A stretch of DNA of 64,000 nucleotides from Nostoc sp. NMS2 (GCF_017115105.1 NZ_JABXKH010000049.1:1-64000), one strand, 5' to 3'; counted from the stretch's first letter, positions 9,195-18,196 are shown. Made by a program: numbers and translations. Notes: generated from the sequence alone by a model not told the origin.

Positions 9195-9261
9195 ATCTCC
9201 CCGACTTCTTAAAGAATTCGGGGATCTTGTTATTCACAAATAATTTAAGATTGCTATACTA
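9195..9261. repeat. partial copy of the 'CCCCGACTTCTT' hairpin repeat
   Basis: It contains CTCCCCGACTTCTTAAAGAA and then TTCGGGGATC, followed by AATTTAAGATTGCTATA. This is the right half of the element that is complete at 50675-50779. It lies between the ClC and TldE genes and could also act as a terminator. Confidence 0.6.
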
Positions 9262-9274
9262 AAGCACTCTCCCC

Positions 9275-9306
9275 AATTACGAATTACGAATTACGAATTA
9301 CGAATT
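9275..9306. repeat. short tandem repeat, heptamer TACGAAT
   Basis: Four consecutive copies of a 7-bp unit (TACGAAT). This type of short tandemly repeated sequence is characteristic of heterocystous cyanobacteria. Related runs occur around 16190, 16450 and 54999-55027. Confidence 0.75.
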
Positions 9307-9308
9307 AT

Positions 9309-10622
9309 TTAATTGCTTCTCCCCGTGGTAGATAGCCCTTCTACTATCAGAGATGGAGTATAACAAGAACCATTCCAGTCACCATCATTGCCCAGTGCAA
9401 CCAATTGCTTCAGGGCTGTGTAAACATTACCTGCAACCATAGTATCCTTAACGCGCCCAATTACTTGACCATTTTGGACGCGGTAGCCTAAATCCACGTT
9501 GATCGAAAAATCTCCAGAAATACTGCCACCATCACCCAGCATTTGATCCACAATCAGGCCATCATCTAGTTGTTGAATCAAATCTGGTAGTGATGCCGAA
9601 CCTGGCTGGATGAGAAAATTAAATAAACCAGGGGTGGGATAGCTGCCCAAACCAGGGCGAAAACCATTTCCAGTAGTGTCAGTACCCAGTTGGCGGCCGG
9701 TGGTGCGATCGCCATAGAAATGCTGTAAAATCCCGTTTTGGATAAATACTAAAGATTGAGTCGGAGTACCTTCATCATCAAAAGGGCAACTGTAAGGGCC
9801 AGCTTCTGGATCTTGGTAGAGAGTGAGACTGGGGGCAACTACTGTCTTACCTAAACGTTCTGCCCAAGGTGAAGCTGCTTCTAAGACTTGCTTGCCATTC
9901 AAAGCGGCTTGCACAGTACCCCAAAGCATATCAGCAGCTTTAGATGTGAACAAAATTGGGACACGACCAGTAGGGGGTGAGATATTTTCACTAGCCCAAA
10001 TTAACCGTTGTAAAATTTGGTTAGCTAATCTTTCAGGGTAGAGTTCCCCCCGCTTGGTTTGACCATCACCAACACTTAAAAAATCATCGCCACGTACCCA
10101 TTCTGCTGATACATAGCAGCTAAGGGTTGTATCAGTATAGTGACAATCTAAACCTTTGGTGTTGACTATTCTGGTAGTTTCAATATCACATTCCCAGTCA
10201 CCATTGCACACAACATCAGGATAGGCATCACGGATCAGGGCGATCGCTTCTTTGCCCCAGTCTACCAAAACCTCTATCGGTACACTTTCGCCTAAATCTG
10301 GGTATGAGGGCTGAAAGTTAGAGCCTAATTCTATAGTTTCCGGTTCATTTAGGTGACTTAATGCCAGAGCTTTTTCCACCATCACTTCGGCTAAGACAGA
10401 ACCGTAAGCCACCGTCAGTCCTGGACAACCGTTTCGCCAAAGCCGTAGTGCTGTACCTTCAGATTGGTTGGTTTCTAGCTGTTTGAGCCGGTTTGCCTCA
10501 AAAAACACTGGACGAGAAAGCGATCGCGACTGATACACCTCAGCAGCTTCTGCTCCAGATTTTATAGCTAGTTCCAGCAACTGTTCGGCTAGTGTATCTT
10601 GTGACAAATTTTCAGAACCCAT
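9309..10622 (-). CDS. TldD/PmbA family protein (TldE-like)
   Basis: A protein of about 437 residues matching the PmbA/TldE branch: FFEANRLKQLETNQSEG near residue 40 and GFRPGLGSYPTPGLFNF. Towards the C-terminus it has LGDGGSISGDFSINVDLGYR and VKDTMVAGN. In E. coli TldD and TldE form a heterodimeric metalloprotease that processes the microcin B17 precursor and degrades unfolded peptides; the metal-binding HExxxH is in TldD. No HExxxH is visible here, as expected for a TldE-type subunit. I use ATG 10622 (MGSENLS); an in-frame start 33 bases upstream exists. No tldD partner is in the window. Confidence 0.85.
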   Translation of the reverse strand: MGSENLSQDTLAEQLLELAIKSGAEAAEVYQSRSLSRPVFFEANRLKQLETNQSEGTALRLWRNGCPGLTVAYGSVLAEVMVEKALALSHLNEPETIELGSNFQPSYPDLGESVPIEVLVDWGKEAIALIRDAYPDVVCNGDWECDIETTRIVNTKGLDCHYTDTTLSCYVSAEWVRGDDFLSVGDGQTKRGELYPERLANQILQRLIWASENISPPTGRVPILFTSKAADMLWGTVQAALNGKQVLEAASPWAERLGKTVVAPSLTLYQDPEAGPYSCPFDDEGTPTQSLVFIQNGILQHFYGDRTTGRQLGTDTTGNGFRPGLGSYPTPGLFNFLIQPGSASLPDLIQQLDDGLIVDQMLGDGGSISGDFSINVDLGYRVQNGQVIGRVKDTMVAGNVYTALKQLVALGNDGDWNGSCYTPSLIVEGLSTTGRSN

Positions 10623-10655
10623 GACTCTTAGTGAATTGTGGATTTTGAACCGCAT

Positions 10656-11018
10656 ATCAACGCACCTTAGAGAAAGTGCGATCGTTAAAAACCAACGATC
10701 GGGCTTTCTGCTGATGGACGCAGATAACTATCCAAAAATCATCAGCGTTTCCTTACAGTTACGATTTGGAACCGCAGCTCAACACTGATGGACGCAGTTA
10801 ATTATCCCAAATCATTGTCATGTCTCAACGGATCTAGTCATTTGTCATTTGTCATTTGTCATTTGTCATTGGATATGGTTATTCTCCCTTATCTCCCTTA
10901 TCTCCCCAATGCCCAATACTTCGGCTTACCTCTACTTCGCCCTTCGGCTACGCTCAGGACAGGCTCGGCACAAGTCGCTCAGTACAAGTGCCCAATTCCC
11001 AATTCCCAATTCCCATTT
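10656..11018. other. intergenic region with tandem and dispersed repeats
   Basis: It holds a tandem heptamer run (TCATTTG units, about 10838-10870), a CTTATCTCC duplication, and a dispersed block of about 70 bp at 10917-10990. That block recurs almost identically at 27368-27440. It starts TACTTCGGCTTACCTC and ends CGCTCAGTACAAGTG. Two overlapping plus-strand frames here are repeat-derived and not genes. Confidence 0.6.
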
Positions 11019-11879
11019 TCAAAGATTAACCTCTTGCAACAGCCAAAAACCAGCAAAAGATTGTGCTTTGGGATCGGACTGTACACCGATAAAATGCACT
11101 CCGTTAGCTTTTTGCTTGGCTTCTTCAAAACCTTTAGCCTCTGCTAAGACTTGAGGTTTTTTGATATTTGCCACAATCCAGCTTTCATTAACACCAGTTT
11201 CTAAAAGCAATCTCGCCTCTTCACTGGTGTCAAATCTTAAGAAAGCCAACTCCAAACCAGACATCCAGCCAGACAAAGGCAAGGCTCTCGGTGAGAAAAT
11301 CAAAATACCAGGAATACGAGCTTCGGGTGAAACTTTCGCCAATTCTAAAGGAAAAGCTTCACCAAAACCAATTTCCCACTCTGGCATCTCTGCCAAATCC
11401 GCAGCATCTAAGGTAACAAATACCCACTGTTGCCCTTCTAAAGCATCTGGTAAACGTTGCGGCAAAGGTTTCTCCAAGCGGACTGAGGGATTAGTCCCCC
11501 CTTGATACCCTGCCTCTTGAGGATACACTTCCTTCATCCGCTCTTCTAGCCATTGGTTAAGAACCAAAGTGCGGCGACTAGGCTGGGCGGGAATGCCTAT
11601 ATCTTGGCAGGCTTTAGTAATCATGTTGTTCATTTGGCGACGGAAAAAGCGGATTTTGATTGGTGCTTTTCCAGCTTGGTTAATAGCCTCTTGCAATGCT
11701 GTCCGCAACCAGCCCGAGTTTACCTGGGTACTGGGACAATATTGAGCATAGCGAAACAAAGAATCTGGTTTTGTTCCTATATCCAAAGGGCTTTCGCAGA
11801 CTAAGACTTCCCAAATTTTTTTCTGATTATCGTCCAGAATCGGACGAGAGTAAAAATCGATTTCCCAAATACTGCCCAT
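11019..11879 (-). CDS. Tab2/Atab2 family RNA-binding protein
   Basis: A 286-residue protein that starts MGSIWEIDFYSRPILD, the conserved opening of the Tab2 family. It also has KIRFFRRQMNNMI and the C-terminal FAGFWLLQEVNL. In Chlamydomonas Tab2 is needed for translation of psaB mRNA, and Arabidopsis ATAB2 supports synthesis of both photosystems. The cyanobacterial homologues are presumed to act in photosystem biogenesis, but their role is less well defined. Full family length, no sign of damage, and transcribed as a single gene. Confidence 0.88.
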   Translation of the reverse strand: MGSIWEIDFYSRPILDDNQKKIWEVLVCESPLDIGTKPDSLFRYAQYCPSTQVNSGWLRTALQEAINQAGKAPIKIRFFRRQMNNMITKACQDIGIPAQPSRRTLVLNQWLEERMKEVYPQEAGYQGGTNPSVRLEKPLPQRLPDALEGQQWVFVTLDAADLAEMPEWEIGFGEAFPLELAKVSPEARIPGILIFSPRALPLSGWMSGLELAFLRFDTSEEARLLLETGVNESWIVANIKKPQVLAEAKGFEEAKQKANGVHFIGVQSDPKAQSFAGFWLLQEVNL

Positions 11880-12071
11880 GTTTTACGGTAAAAATCTGGC
11901 TGTTATATTTTCCTGATATGTTGATCATACGAGTGTTGGGGCAGCATTGGGAATTGGGAATTGGGCATAAGAGGCAGGGGGGCAGGGGGAAGGGGGCAGG
12001 GGGGCAGGGGGAAAACTCTTCTCCCTTGCTCCCTGCTCCATGCTCCCTGCTCCCCATCTTCCTCATCCCCC
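11880..12071. repeat. G-rich / C-rich inverted repeat
   Basis: A purine-rich tract of AGGCAGGGGGGCAGGGGG-type units (about 11970-12012) is followed by a pyrimidine-rich tract (CTCCCTGCTCC units, about 12018-12070). The two could fold on each other. Similar paired tracts occur at about 14070-14150 and 44345-44520. Confidence 0.6.
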
Positions 12072-13214
12072 TCATCTCCCAAACAGAGGTGTCATGGGCT
12101 TGACTCCTTTAGCTGTATCGCCCGCCAAATTCAGGTATTCGTAGATTCCAAAAGCATCCTCAGTGGTTCGCAATAGGGAGTAGTGATTATAGGGTGTTTT
12201 ATCGACTACACTCCGTGAACCGTGGTTAGTAATTACAATGGTTGCAATGTGCCCACCACCAAAGTTAGCATTACTTTTGGGATCAAAACTGCAACAACCT
12301 TGTGTGTCTTTTTTGTCGCGTGGATTATTGTCTTCATCCCAAGTAATGACGATCGCATTATTCCCTGAGGCAGCCCAAAGCTTTGAGGTGGTGATTTGTT
12401 TGACAACATTACCAATCATCGTGTCACCAGTTTTAATTAGTTTTTGCAGATTAGGACACTCTTGTAAACCGTGCATTTCATGGCATTGGTTAAATATAAT
12501 GTGGCTATAATTGGGAACATTGCCGCTTTTTAGGTCAGTTGCAAGCTGGTCAAAACCCACAATCTTACTTGACAAATTAGGATCGTCTTGTACTTTTTTG
12601 AAGTTGATAAAACCGTTATGCTTTGAGGCATACAGCGCCCGGTTTAGACTAGGTGCAACAACAGCCTTAGAACCTGGGGTGGGAATATCTTCAAAGTATC
12701 CCTTCCAAGTTAGACCTTTCTGTTCTAGTTGGTCGATTAAACTTTTAGAGGTGACAGTGTGACTAACATAGTCAGATTTTTGAGAATTCTGACAAAACTT
12801 GTCGGCACTACCAACCTGACAATAAAAAGCATCATCGTCATGGATACCAAAAGTACTACCGCCTAACATAGCGACGTAGTTTGCCTCACTGGGATGAACT
12901 TCAGCATAGAAGTTGCTAGCAAAGCCGTAAGTTTTTGCCAGTTGATTGATTATTGGTGCATTGGAGTTGCCAATAATCTGATTGGAGGATTTATTTTCCT
13001 CAATAATCACAAAAATGCGATCGTATTTAGGGATTGCTTTATCTTCTTTTGTTGGAACAGAGGCTAGTGCGGTATTTTCATTTATGATGGTTTTTTTGCT
13101 GGGTTCCGCCTTTGTGAGTACTTGAGAATTTGATGAGCAAGCGATCGCACTCAGGCTTAAACTAAGTAAACAAAGCGCAAAAATAACCTTTTGAGGCGTT
13201 TGGTGTGCTGACAT
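12072..13214 (-). CDS. phosphoesterase/acid phosphatase family lipoprotein (PF04185)
   Basis: A 380-residue protein with a lipoprotein signal: a hydrophobic stretch ending LSAIAC, so Cys26 would be lipidated. The mature part carries the phosphoesterase hallmarks IFVIIEENKSSNQIIG and FYAEVHPSEANYVAMLGG. It also has VITWDEDNN and a C-terminal GGGHIATIVITNHG metal-site segment. The family includes acid phosphatases and phospholipase C-like enzymes (AcpA type). A periplasmic or outer-membrane role in scavenging phosphate from esters is plausible; the substrate cannot be read from sequence. I see no Pho box with confidence. Confidence 0.82.
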   Translation of the reverse strand: MSAHQTPQKVIFALCLLSLSLSAIACSSNSQVLTKAEPSKKTIINENTALASVPTKEDKAIPKYDRIFVIIEENKSSNQIIGNSNAPIINQLAKTYGFASNFYAEVHPSEANYVAMLGGSTFGIHDDDAFYCQVGSADKFCQNSQKSDYVSHTVTSKSLIDQLEQKGLTWKGYFEDIPTPGSKAVVAPSLNRALYASKHNGFINFKKVQDDPNLSSKIVGFDQLATDLKSGNVPNYSHIIFNQCHEMHGLQECPNLQKLIKTGDTMIGNVVKQITTSKLWAASGNNAIVITWDEDNNPRDKKDTQGCCSFDPKSNANFGGGHIATIVITNHGSRSVVDKTPYNHYSLLRTTEDAFGIYEYLNLAGDTAKGVKPMTPLFGR

Positions 13215-13300
13215 AACTAATATTTAGTATTATCAGCTGTTGAGTATATGCTGTGTTGTGTTTAGATTCGAGAAAAAATAGCGATCGCTAAAATATCCCC

Positions 13301-13948
13301 TCAATTCCCCCGGTTGATCCAAACGCCTCTGAGTCCAGCCGCTTTAGCTGCATAATAGTCTTCTACAATGCTATCGCCAATATGCCATGCTGCCTCTGGG
13401 GAACATTTATGTTTATCTAAAGCAATAGCAAAAATTTGAGGATCGGGTTTAGCTGCACGTACCTGGGTAGAAATGGTGACGGAGGTAAAAAACTCTCTCA
13501 ATCCCAAACTTTGCAATACTGAATAAATTCGGGAATCAAAATTCGACAGTACCCCCAAAGTAACCCCCAACCGCCGCCAGTTGATTAAAGCTGGTAGAAC
13601 ATCAGGATAGACAAACCACGGTTCGCCAGTGCCAAAGTGGATGTAAAGTTCGCTAAAAAAAGCCGAAAAGTCAGAAAATTCCTTGAGAACACCTGCACTT
13701 TCAAAAGTGTTCAGGGCAATTATCCGCCACCAATCAAACTCGCGTTGGGGAATATCTTGGAGTTCTGCATCTGGAAATATCGGCGGCGGCGCTGCTTTAA
13801 AGCTTTTGATGAAGGCTGTATTCAATGTTTCGGCTGGAACCGTCACACCAAATTCCTCGGCTATCTGACTATAAACTTTACCCACACTGCCTTTAACATC
13901 GAAGAGTGTGCCCACAGCATCTAAAAAAATAACTTTCGGTTGTTCCAT
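13301..13948 (-). CDS. HAD-superfamily hydrolase
   Basis: About 215 residues from MEQPKVIFLDAVGTLFD. Motif I is D-A-V-G-T, where the second Asp of the usual DxD is Val, as in several HAD-IA families. Motif II is VLSNFD, the Lys motif is AAKPDPQIF, and the C-terminal Asp motif is WHIGDSIVEDYYAAKAAG. This fits the REG-2-like/HDHD3 subgroup of phosphatases or dehalogenases of unknown substrate. The open frame runs back to 14146, but that extension translates the C-rich repeat and a non-coding stretch, so I start at ATG 13948. Confidence 0.88.
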   Translation of the reverse strand: MEQPKVIFLDAVGTLFDVKGSVGKVYSQIAEEFGVTVPAETLNTAFIKSFKAAPPPIFPDAELQDIPQREFDWWRIIALNTFESAGVLKEFSDFSAFFSELYIHFGTGEPWFVYPDVLPALINWRRLGVTLGVLSNFDSRIYSVLQSLGLREFFTSVTISTQVRAAKPDPQIFAIALDKHKCSPEAAWHIGDSIVEDYYAAKAAGLRGVWINRGN

Positions 13949-14171
13949 CAAATTTTGAATATTTTGAATGTAGAATTTTAGATTTTGGCTTGTCAAAAGC
14001 TTCTGTGGGTAGAGTCTAGCATCTGCTAAGTAGGTTGGCGAAAATAAAGCAAAGCATTTTAAGGCGGCAGGGAGCAGGGAGCAGAGGGGAAAAAGAATAA
14101 TTATTTTATTCTCCCCCTTGCCCCCTGCCCCTCTGCCTCTTTCCAATGCCGATTCCCCATTCCCAATTAAG

Positions 14172-15365
14172 TTACCGAGATAGGGTTTCTATAATTGGAC
14201 GGACTAGCCAATTAAAACCAACTTTGAGTTGATGGTCTAAAGTTGGCAATCTATATAAATAGGCAATCCGTCGGGCGACTGATGCCAATGGGCCATCTAG
14301 TTTAATTCCCAAACCAGTAAGGGTGGCGTTGTCTTTACCCAATGTCATCATTTCTCCTAACTGTTGGTAGTGGAAGGGAAGGAGGGGACGATTAGTGATA
14401 CTTGCCCAGATATTCCAAGCAGTATAATCAGCTTGTTGAAAAGCCGCCTGTGCTGTGGCGGGAACTTGCTGTCCTTCAACATCATGACAGTCTGCTAAAT
14501 CTCCCAAGGCAAAGATTTCTGGATGTTCGATAACTTGTAGATTGGATGTGGTGCTGATTTGACCACGCTGATTTTGCTTGAGGGGAAGAGATTTCACTAC
14601 GGGCGCAACTCTATTTCCCACAGTCCAAATTACCAAATCTACGGGAATTGTGTCTAACTGGTTTTTGTACTCTAGGGTGATGCTATTTTGCTCTATTAAT
14701 TCGACTTTTGTTTCTAAATCCAGAAACACGCCACGGGCTTCTAAAGCTTTTTTTGCTGCTTCCCGGTTAAACTCTGGAGAAGTTCGCAAAATTTGCTCGG
14801 CAATTTCAACGATCCGAAAGCGTCCTCTTTCACCGAGTCTGTCGGCTAACTTACAGGCTAACTCTACACCACTGTAGCCAGCCCCAATAATTGCCACCCG
14901 AATTTTATCAGCATCGGATTCTTCTAAAAATCGCAGGCGTTCTTCCAAACGATAGGCATCAGAGATGGTACGGAATGGGTAGCCGTACTCAGTTGCACCG
15001 GGGACTAAATCTAGTGGTGTCTCGCCTCCTAGCGCCAGCACTAAGCGGTCGTAAGGGATTTGCGACCCTTCATGTATATTTACCTGTTGCTGGTCGATGT
15101 CAATTCCAGACACGATCCCTTGATAAAAACGCACCCCAGTGCCTTGTAAAAGTTCTTCAAAGGGTGGGGCAATTTCCCAGGTTTGTAGTTCGCCAGTGAG
15201 TAATTCGTAAAGTAAAGGGGAGAATAGGAAGCGATCGCTTTGATCTACCAAAACAATTTCGGGTTTTTGCGTAGATTCCCAAGGTAACTGGCTTAAGCGT
15301 AAGGCTGTGTAAAGACCACCAAAGCCTCCACCAAGGATACAAATTCTAGAAGTTTGTTGAGTCAT
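14172..15365 (-). CDS. type II NAD(P)H dehydrogenase, NdbB-like
   Basis: A 397-residue two-dinucleotide-fold flavoprotein. ICILGGGFGGLYTALRL (about 8-24) binds FAD and VAIIGAGYSGVELACKLA (about 157-174) binds NAD(P)H. EIFALGDLADC near 290 is the FAD-closing motif. It belongs to the NDH-2 family, which passes electrons from NAD(P)H to quinones without proton pumping. Its length and overall look suit the cyanobacterial NdbB type, described in Synechocystis as a demethylphylloquinone reductase acting in vitamin K1 synthesis. The assignment within the family is an inference. Confidence 0.85.
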   Translation of the reverse strand: MTQQTSRICILGGGFGGLYTALRLSQLPWESTQKPEIVLVDQSDRFLFSPLLYELLTGELQTWEIAPPFEELLQGTGVRFYQGIVSGIDIDQQQVNIHEGSQIPYDRLVLALGGETPLDLVPGATEYGYPFRTISDAYRLEERLRFLEESDADKIRVAIIGAGYSGVELACKLADRLGERGRFRIVEIAEQILRTSPEFNREAAKKALEARGVFLDLETKVELIEQNSITLEYKNQLDTIPVDLVIWTVGNRVAPVVKSLPLKQNQRGQISTTSNLQVIEHPEIFALGDLADCHDVEGQQVPATAQAAFQQADYTAWNIWASITNRPLLPFHYQQLGEMMTLGKDNATLTGLGIKLDGPLASVARRIAYLYRLPTLDHQLKVGFNWLVRPIIETLSR

Positions 15366-15559
15366 CGATTTTATCTATAAAAGGATCAATAGGATCAATA
15401 CAAGCTGGGCAACTAACTTCAGTCTAGTCAGTTAAAGCGGACTTTTCAAAATCCCATCAAGTTTTTGAGAAATTAGTCATTAGTCATTTGTGACAGTTAT
15501 CTAACGGTCGATTCGCTATAGTTAACGGTTACAGGCAATAGCTAAAAGGAGTTAAAGGG

Positions 15560-16186
15560 ATGGAAATTAAGCCAACTGACCCATCGCTAGCACTCACGGA
15601 TATTCCCCCCGGCTATCTCAACATTATGGGTTATGTCGATCAGTCAGAAGTTAATGGCCCTGGTTGTCGTGCAGTTGTTTGGGTACAAGGTTGTCTTCGT
15701 GAGTGTCCTGGTTGCTTTAATACTAACTCCTGGTCATTTGAAGCTAACCAATTGATTGCTGTTGATACCCTTGCGGAAAATATTCTCAGTAATCCCCGCA
15801 ATATGGGTGTAACATTCTCTGGTGGAGAACCGTTTTGGCAAGCAACTGCATTGGCATCTTTAGCCCGTAAAGTAAAAGCTGCTGGGTTAAATGTAATGTC
15901 TTTTACTGGGTTTACTCTCAAGCAACTACAGTCTCAATCTGCACCGCCAGGTTCTCAAGAATTGTTAGAACAACTTGATATCCTGATTGACGGGCCTTTT
16001 GTCCAATCTCTGGCAATTAATTCTCCCAACTCTCCAGTCTCTTCTAGCAATCAACGGGTTCGGGTGTTAAACCCGGCTTTCCAAGACCAGATTACTTGGG
16101 CTAGCGATCAGATAGAAGTCCACATCCTCAAAGATGGTGGCCGCATTGTCACTGGCTATCAAGGTGGATTGGAATTGACGGAATAA
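15560..16186 (+). CDS. radical SAM activase, NrdG-like (4Fe-4S single-cluster protein)
   Basis: A 208-residue radical SAM protein. WVQGCLRECPGCFN at about 42-55 holds the CxxxCxxC cluster motif, and VTFSGGEPFWQ near 90 is the SAM-binding GGE motif. The size and the lack of extra cluster domains match the activase of anaerobic ribonucleotide reductase. No nrdD or pyruvate-formate-lyase gene is adjacent, so the partner protein is unknown. An A-rich, G-containing stretch (AAAAGGAGTTAAAGGG) ends just before the ATG and supplies a ribosome site. Confidence 0.82.
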   Translation: MEIKPTDPSLALTDIPPGYLNIMGYVDQSEVNGPGCRAVVWVQGCLRECPGCFNTNSWSFEANQLIAVDTLAENILSNPRNMGVTFSGGEPFWQATALASLARKVKAAGLNVMSFTGFTLKQLQSQSAPPGSQELLEQLDILIDGPFVQSLAINSPNSPVSSSNQRVRVLNPAFQDQITWASDQIEVHILKDGGRIVTGYQGGLELTE

Positions 16187-16198
16187 TTCGTAATTCGT

Positions 16199-16490
16199 AA
16201 TAGAGCCTCCGGCACGCTACGCGAACGTAATTCGTAAGGGACTTCCAAGAAATAAATTATCCAATTTTGTGGGGTGGACATCCTGTCCGCCCTTGGCTAT
16301 GAGCGGACAAGATGTCCACCCCACAAGAAGTAGTTGAGTATTTTTATTATTTGTCAGTCCCTAACGAAAGTTATAGTGCCTCAATTTATTGATGGAGATA
16401 AAAAGCATGGTTCCTTTTTCTGAGCAAGCGACTTCAGTTTTAGGGTAATAATTACGAATTACGTTCGCGTAGCGTGCCGGAGGCTCTATT
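16199..16490. repeat. 39-bp perfect inverted repeats flanking a MITE-like hairpin
   Basis: 16199-16237 and 16452-16490 are exact reverse complements over 39 bp. Each begins or ends with the AATAGAGCCTCCGGCACGC block. Between them, at 16238-16362, sits a separate 125-bp element with AGTCCC-type ends and a long internal stem (GTGGGGTGGACATCC / GGATGTCCACCCCAC-like). The flanks also carry ATTCGTA heptamers. Confidence 0.75.
16238..16362. repeat. MITE-like element, family A, copy 1
   Basis: It starts GGGACTTCCAAGAAATAAAT and ends TTATTTGTCAGTCCC, with an internal hairpin of TGTGGGGTGGACATCC and its complement. Relatives are at 27608-27751, 29341-29464 and 34931-35075. Confidence 0.75.
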
Positions 16491-16504
16491 ATTAATTACG
16501 AATT

Positions 16505-17524
16505 ATGTTGACTAAACCATTTCAGACAATTTTTACTGAACACCGCGTACTTTGGGCTGTTTTACTCCTTAGTGCAGCACTGCTAGTAACGCTAGCGCTA
16601 TCGCTTTCTCAAGGAGCAGTACCTTTAAGTATGTCGGAATTTTGGCAAGCCATACTCCACAAAGGCGATCCGGTTAAACAGACAATTCTCTGGGATTTAC
16701 GTCTTCCGCGTATTACGGCTGCTCTCATTGTCGGCGCGGCTTTGGGAATGTCAGGAGCATTACTACAAGGAATGTTACGCAATAGCCTTGCCGATCCATT
16801 TATTTTGGGCATTTCTGCGGGTGCTGGATTAGTTGTGATTGTGATGATTGTGTGGCAAATATTCCCAATCGCAATTCCTCTAGCAGCGTGGATGGGAGCA
16901 ATTTTGACTTCTGCGATCGTTATTTTACTCGGTCGTGCGGGGTCGGGAATTTCGGTTGAGCGGTTAATTTTAGGCGGTGTGGCGGTAAGTTCTTTATTTG
17001 GTGCTGTACAAAGTACATTGCTACTTTTAGCTGAAGACGGTCAAATTCAAATTGCACTCAGTTGGCTAGTTGGTAGTCTTAATGGACGGGGTTGGCAAGA
17101 AATTGCGACGGCTGGCCCCTACATTATTGTTGCATTGATCGGCGGATGTTTGCTGGCGCGATCAGTAAATGTGCTGGCTTTGGGAGATGATTTGGCTGTG
17201 GGTTTGGGGGTTTCGTTGACGCGATCGCGCCTGTTAATTGGTGGTGTCGCCACTCTCTTAGCCGCAGGTGCAGTCAGTATCAGTGGTTTGATTGGATTTG
17301 TTGGTCTGGTTGTCCCCCACGGTGTCCGCCTCATTGTTGGTACAGATCATCGCTTTGTTCTACCACTTTCCGCCCTTGCAGGTGCATGGTTACTGACTTT
17401 TGCAGATTTACTCTCTAGATTAGGAGCAGTAGAACTACCAGTAGGTTCTGTCACCGCTTTGCTGGGTTCACCGCTATTTATCTGGTTACTTTATCGTCGT
17501 TCTGCTGGGTTTAATAAATTTTGA
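16505..17524 (+). CDS. FecCD/BtuC-family iron-siderophore ABC transporter permease
   Basis: A 339-residue integral membrane protein with about nine or ten hydrophobic helices. Family motifs are LRLPRITAALIVGAALGMSG, GMLRNSLADPFILGISAGAG and GFVGLVVPHGVRL (the EAA-like coupling loop). It would form the inner-membrane channel of an ATP-binding-cassette importer for ferric siderophore, haem or cobalamin. Unusually, no binding protein or ATPase gene lies next to it, so it must work with subunits encoded elsewhere or be an orphan. The upstream region is full of repeats. Confidence 0.88.
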   Translation: MLTKPFQTIFTEHRVLWAVLLLSAALLVTLALSLSQGAVPLSMSEFWQAILHKGDPVKQTILWDLRLPRITAALIVGAALGMSGALLQGMLRNSLADPFILGISAGAGLVVIVMIVWQIFPIAIPLAAWMGAILTSAIVILLGRAGSGISVERLILGGVAVSSLFGAVQSTLLLLAEDGQIQIALSWLVGSLNGRGWQEIATAGPYIIVALIGGCLLARSVNVLALGDDLAVGLGVSLTRSRLLIGGVATLLAAGAVSISGLIGFVGLVVPHGVRLIVGTDHRFVLPLSALAGAWLLTFADLLSRLGAVELPVGSVTALLGSPLFIWLLYRRSAGFNKF

Positions 17525-17875
17525 GACTACGGGGTAGGGGCAATTCATGAATTGCCCCTACGATAGATGTAGTTTAAATACATGAAAACGTCTATAAGAT
17601 AAAATAATATTTTTTACGCCTCAGTGTATAAAAAACCTGCCAATTTGGCTGTATGAGCTTGGTTGTCTCTGCTAAAGTATTAAAAGTAAATGACTTGTGG
17701 GCTATATTTACCGAGGTTTACTATACTTTTAAAAGCATTTAGCTAAGTCTGCTCATTTTGCTTTGCTAACGGAACAATAAAAATGCTGGTGTATTCACTA
17801 CAACAGCAACAAGCAAAATGATCGGTTTTGGTTTATTTACTTCGTCTATTTTAAAATAGACGAGGTATTTTTCAT
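17525..17875. other. intergenic region with palindrome and terminator-like hairpin
   Basis: A 28-bp palindrome at 17534-17561 is the third copy of the GTAGGGGCAATTCATGAATT family. At 17842-17863 there is a perfect stem (TCGTCTATTTTAAAATAGACGA) followed on the plus strand by GGTATTTTT, which looks like a terminator. With no plus-strand gene directly before it, a small transcript between 17650 and 17870 is possible but not shown. Confidence 0.45.
17842..17872 (+). terminator. possible intrinsic terminator
   Basis: A perfect 10-bp inverted repeat (CGTCTATTTT/AAAATAGACG) is followed by GAGGTATTTTTC. The T-run is on the plus strand. It lies just past the stop of the convergent SMR gene, so it may also stop transcription from that side. 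Confidence 0.45.
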
Positions 17876-18196
17876 TTATTCACTTGCATTTATACCAATT
17901 ACACCCATAATTATTAGGGCGATTGACAAAAGTTTGATAGATGTAGCAGATTCACGAAACCAAATAATACCAATGATTGCAATTAGGACAGTTCCCAACC
18001 CAGCCCAGACAGAATAAGCCACGCTTACTTCCAGTCTCTTGAGAGCAAGAGTTAAAAAACTAAAACAAAGTCCATAAAAAACAAATATTAATACTGAAGG
18101 AACTAATTTAGTAAATCCTTCTGATAACTTCATGCAAGTTGTGCCTGAAACCTCAAAAAGTATTGCTGCGATGAGATAAATCCAACTTGTTGACAT
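17876..18196 (-). CDS. small multidrug resistance (SMR) family efflux protein
   Basis: A 106-residue protein with four transmembrane helices. Helix 1 holds the essential acidic residue (AILFEVSGTTCMKLSEGF, Glu14), and AYSVWAGLGTVLIAIIG carries the conserved Trp-Ala-Gly. SMR proteins work as antiparallel dimers that exchange protons for cationic compounds (EmrE) or guanidinium (Gdx). The sequence looks closer to the EmrE/EbrA type, but I cannot separate the subtypes reliably. It is transcribed as a single gene. Confidence 0.88.
   Translation of the reverse strand: MSTSWIYLIAAILFEVSGTTCMKLSEGFTKLVPSVLIFVFYGLCFSFLTLALKRLEVSVAYSVWAGLGTVLIAIIGIIWFRESATSIKLLSIALIIMGVIGINASE

Noticed and set aside
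10788-11154. Two overlapping plus-strand frames
   Set aside because: They read through heptamer repeats and a 70-bp dispersed block, then overlap the Tab2 gene antisense.
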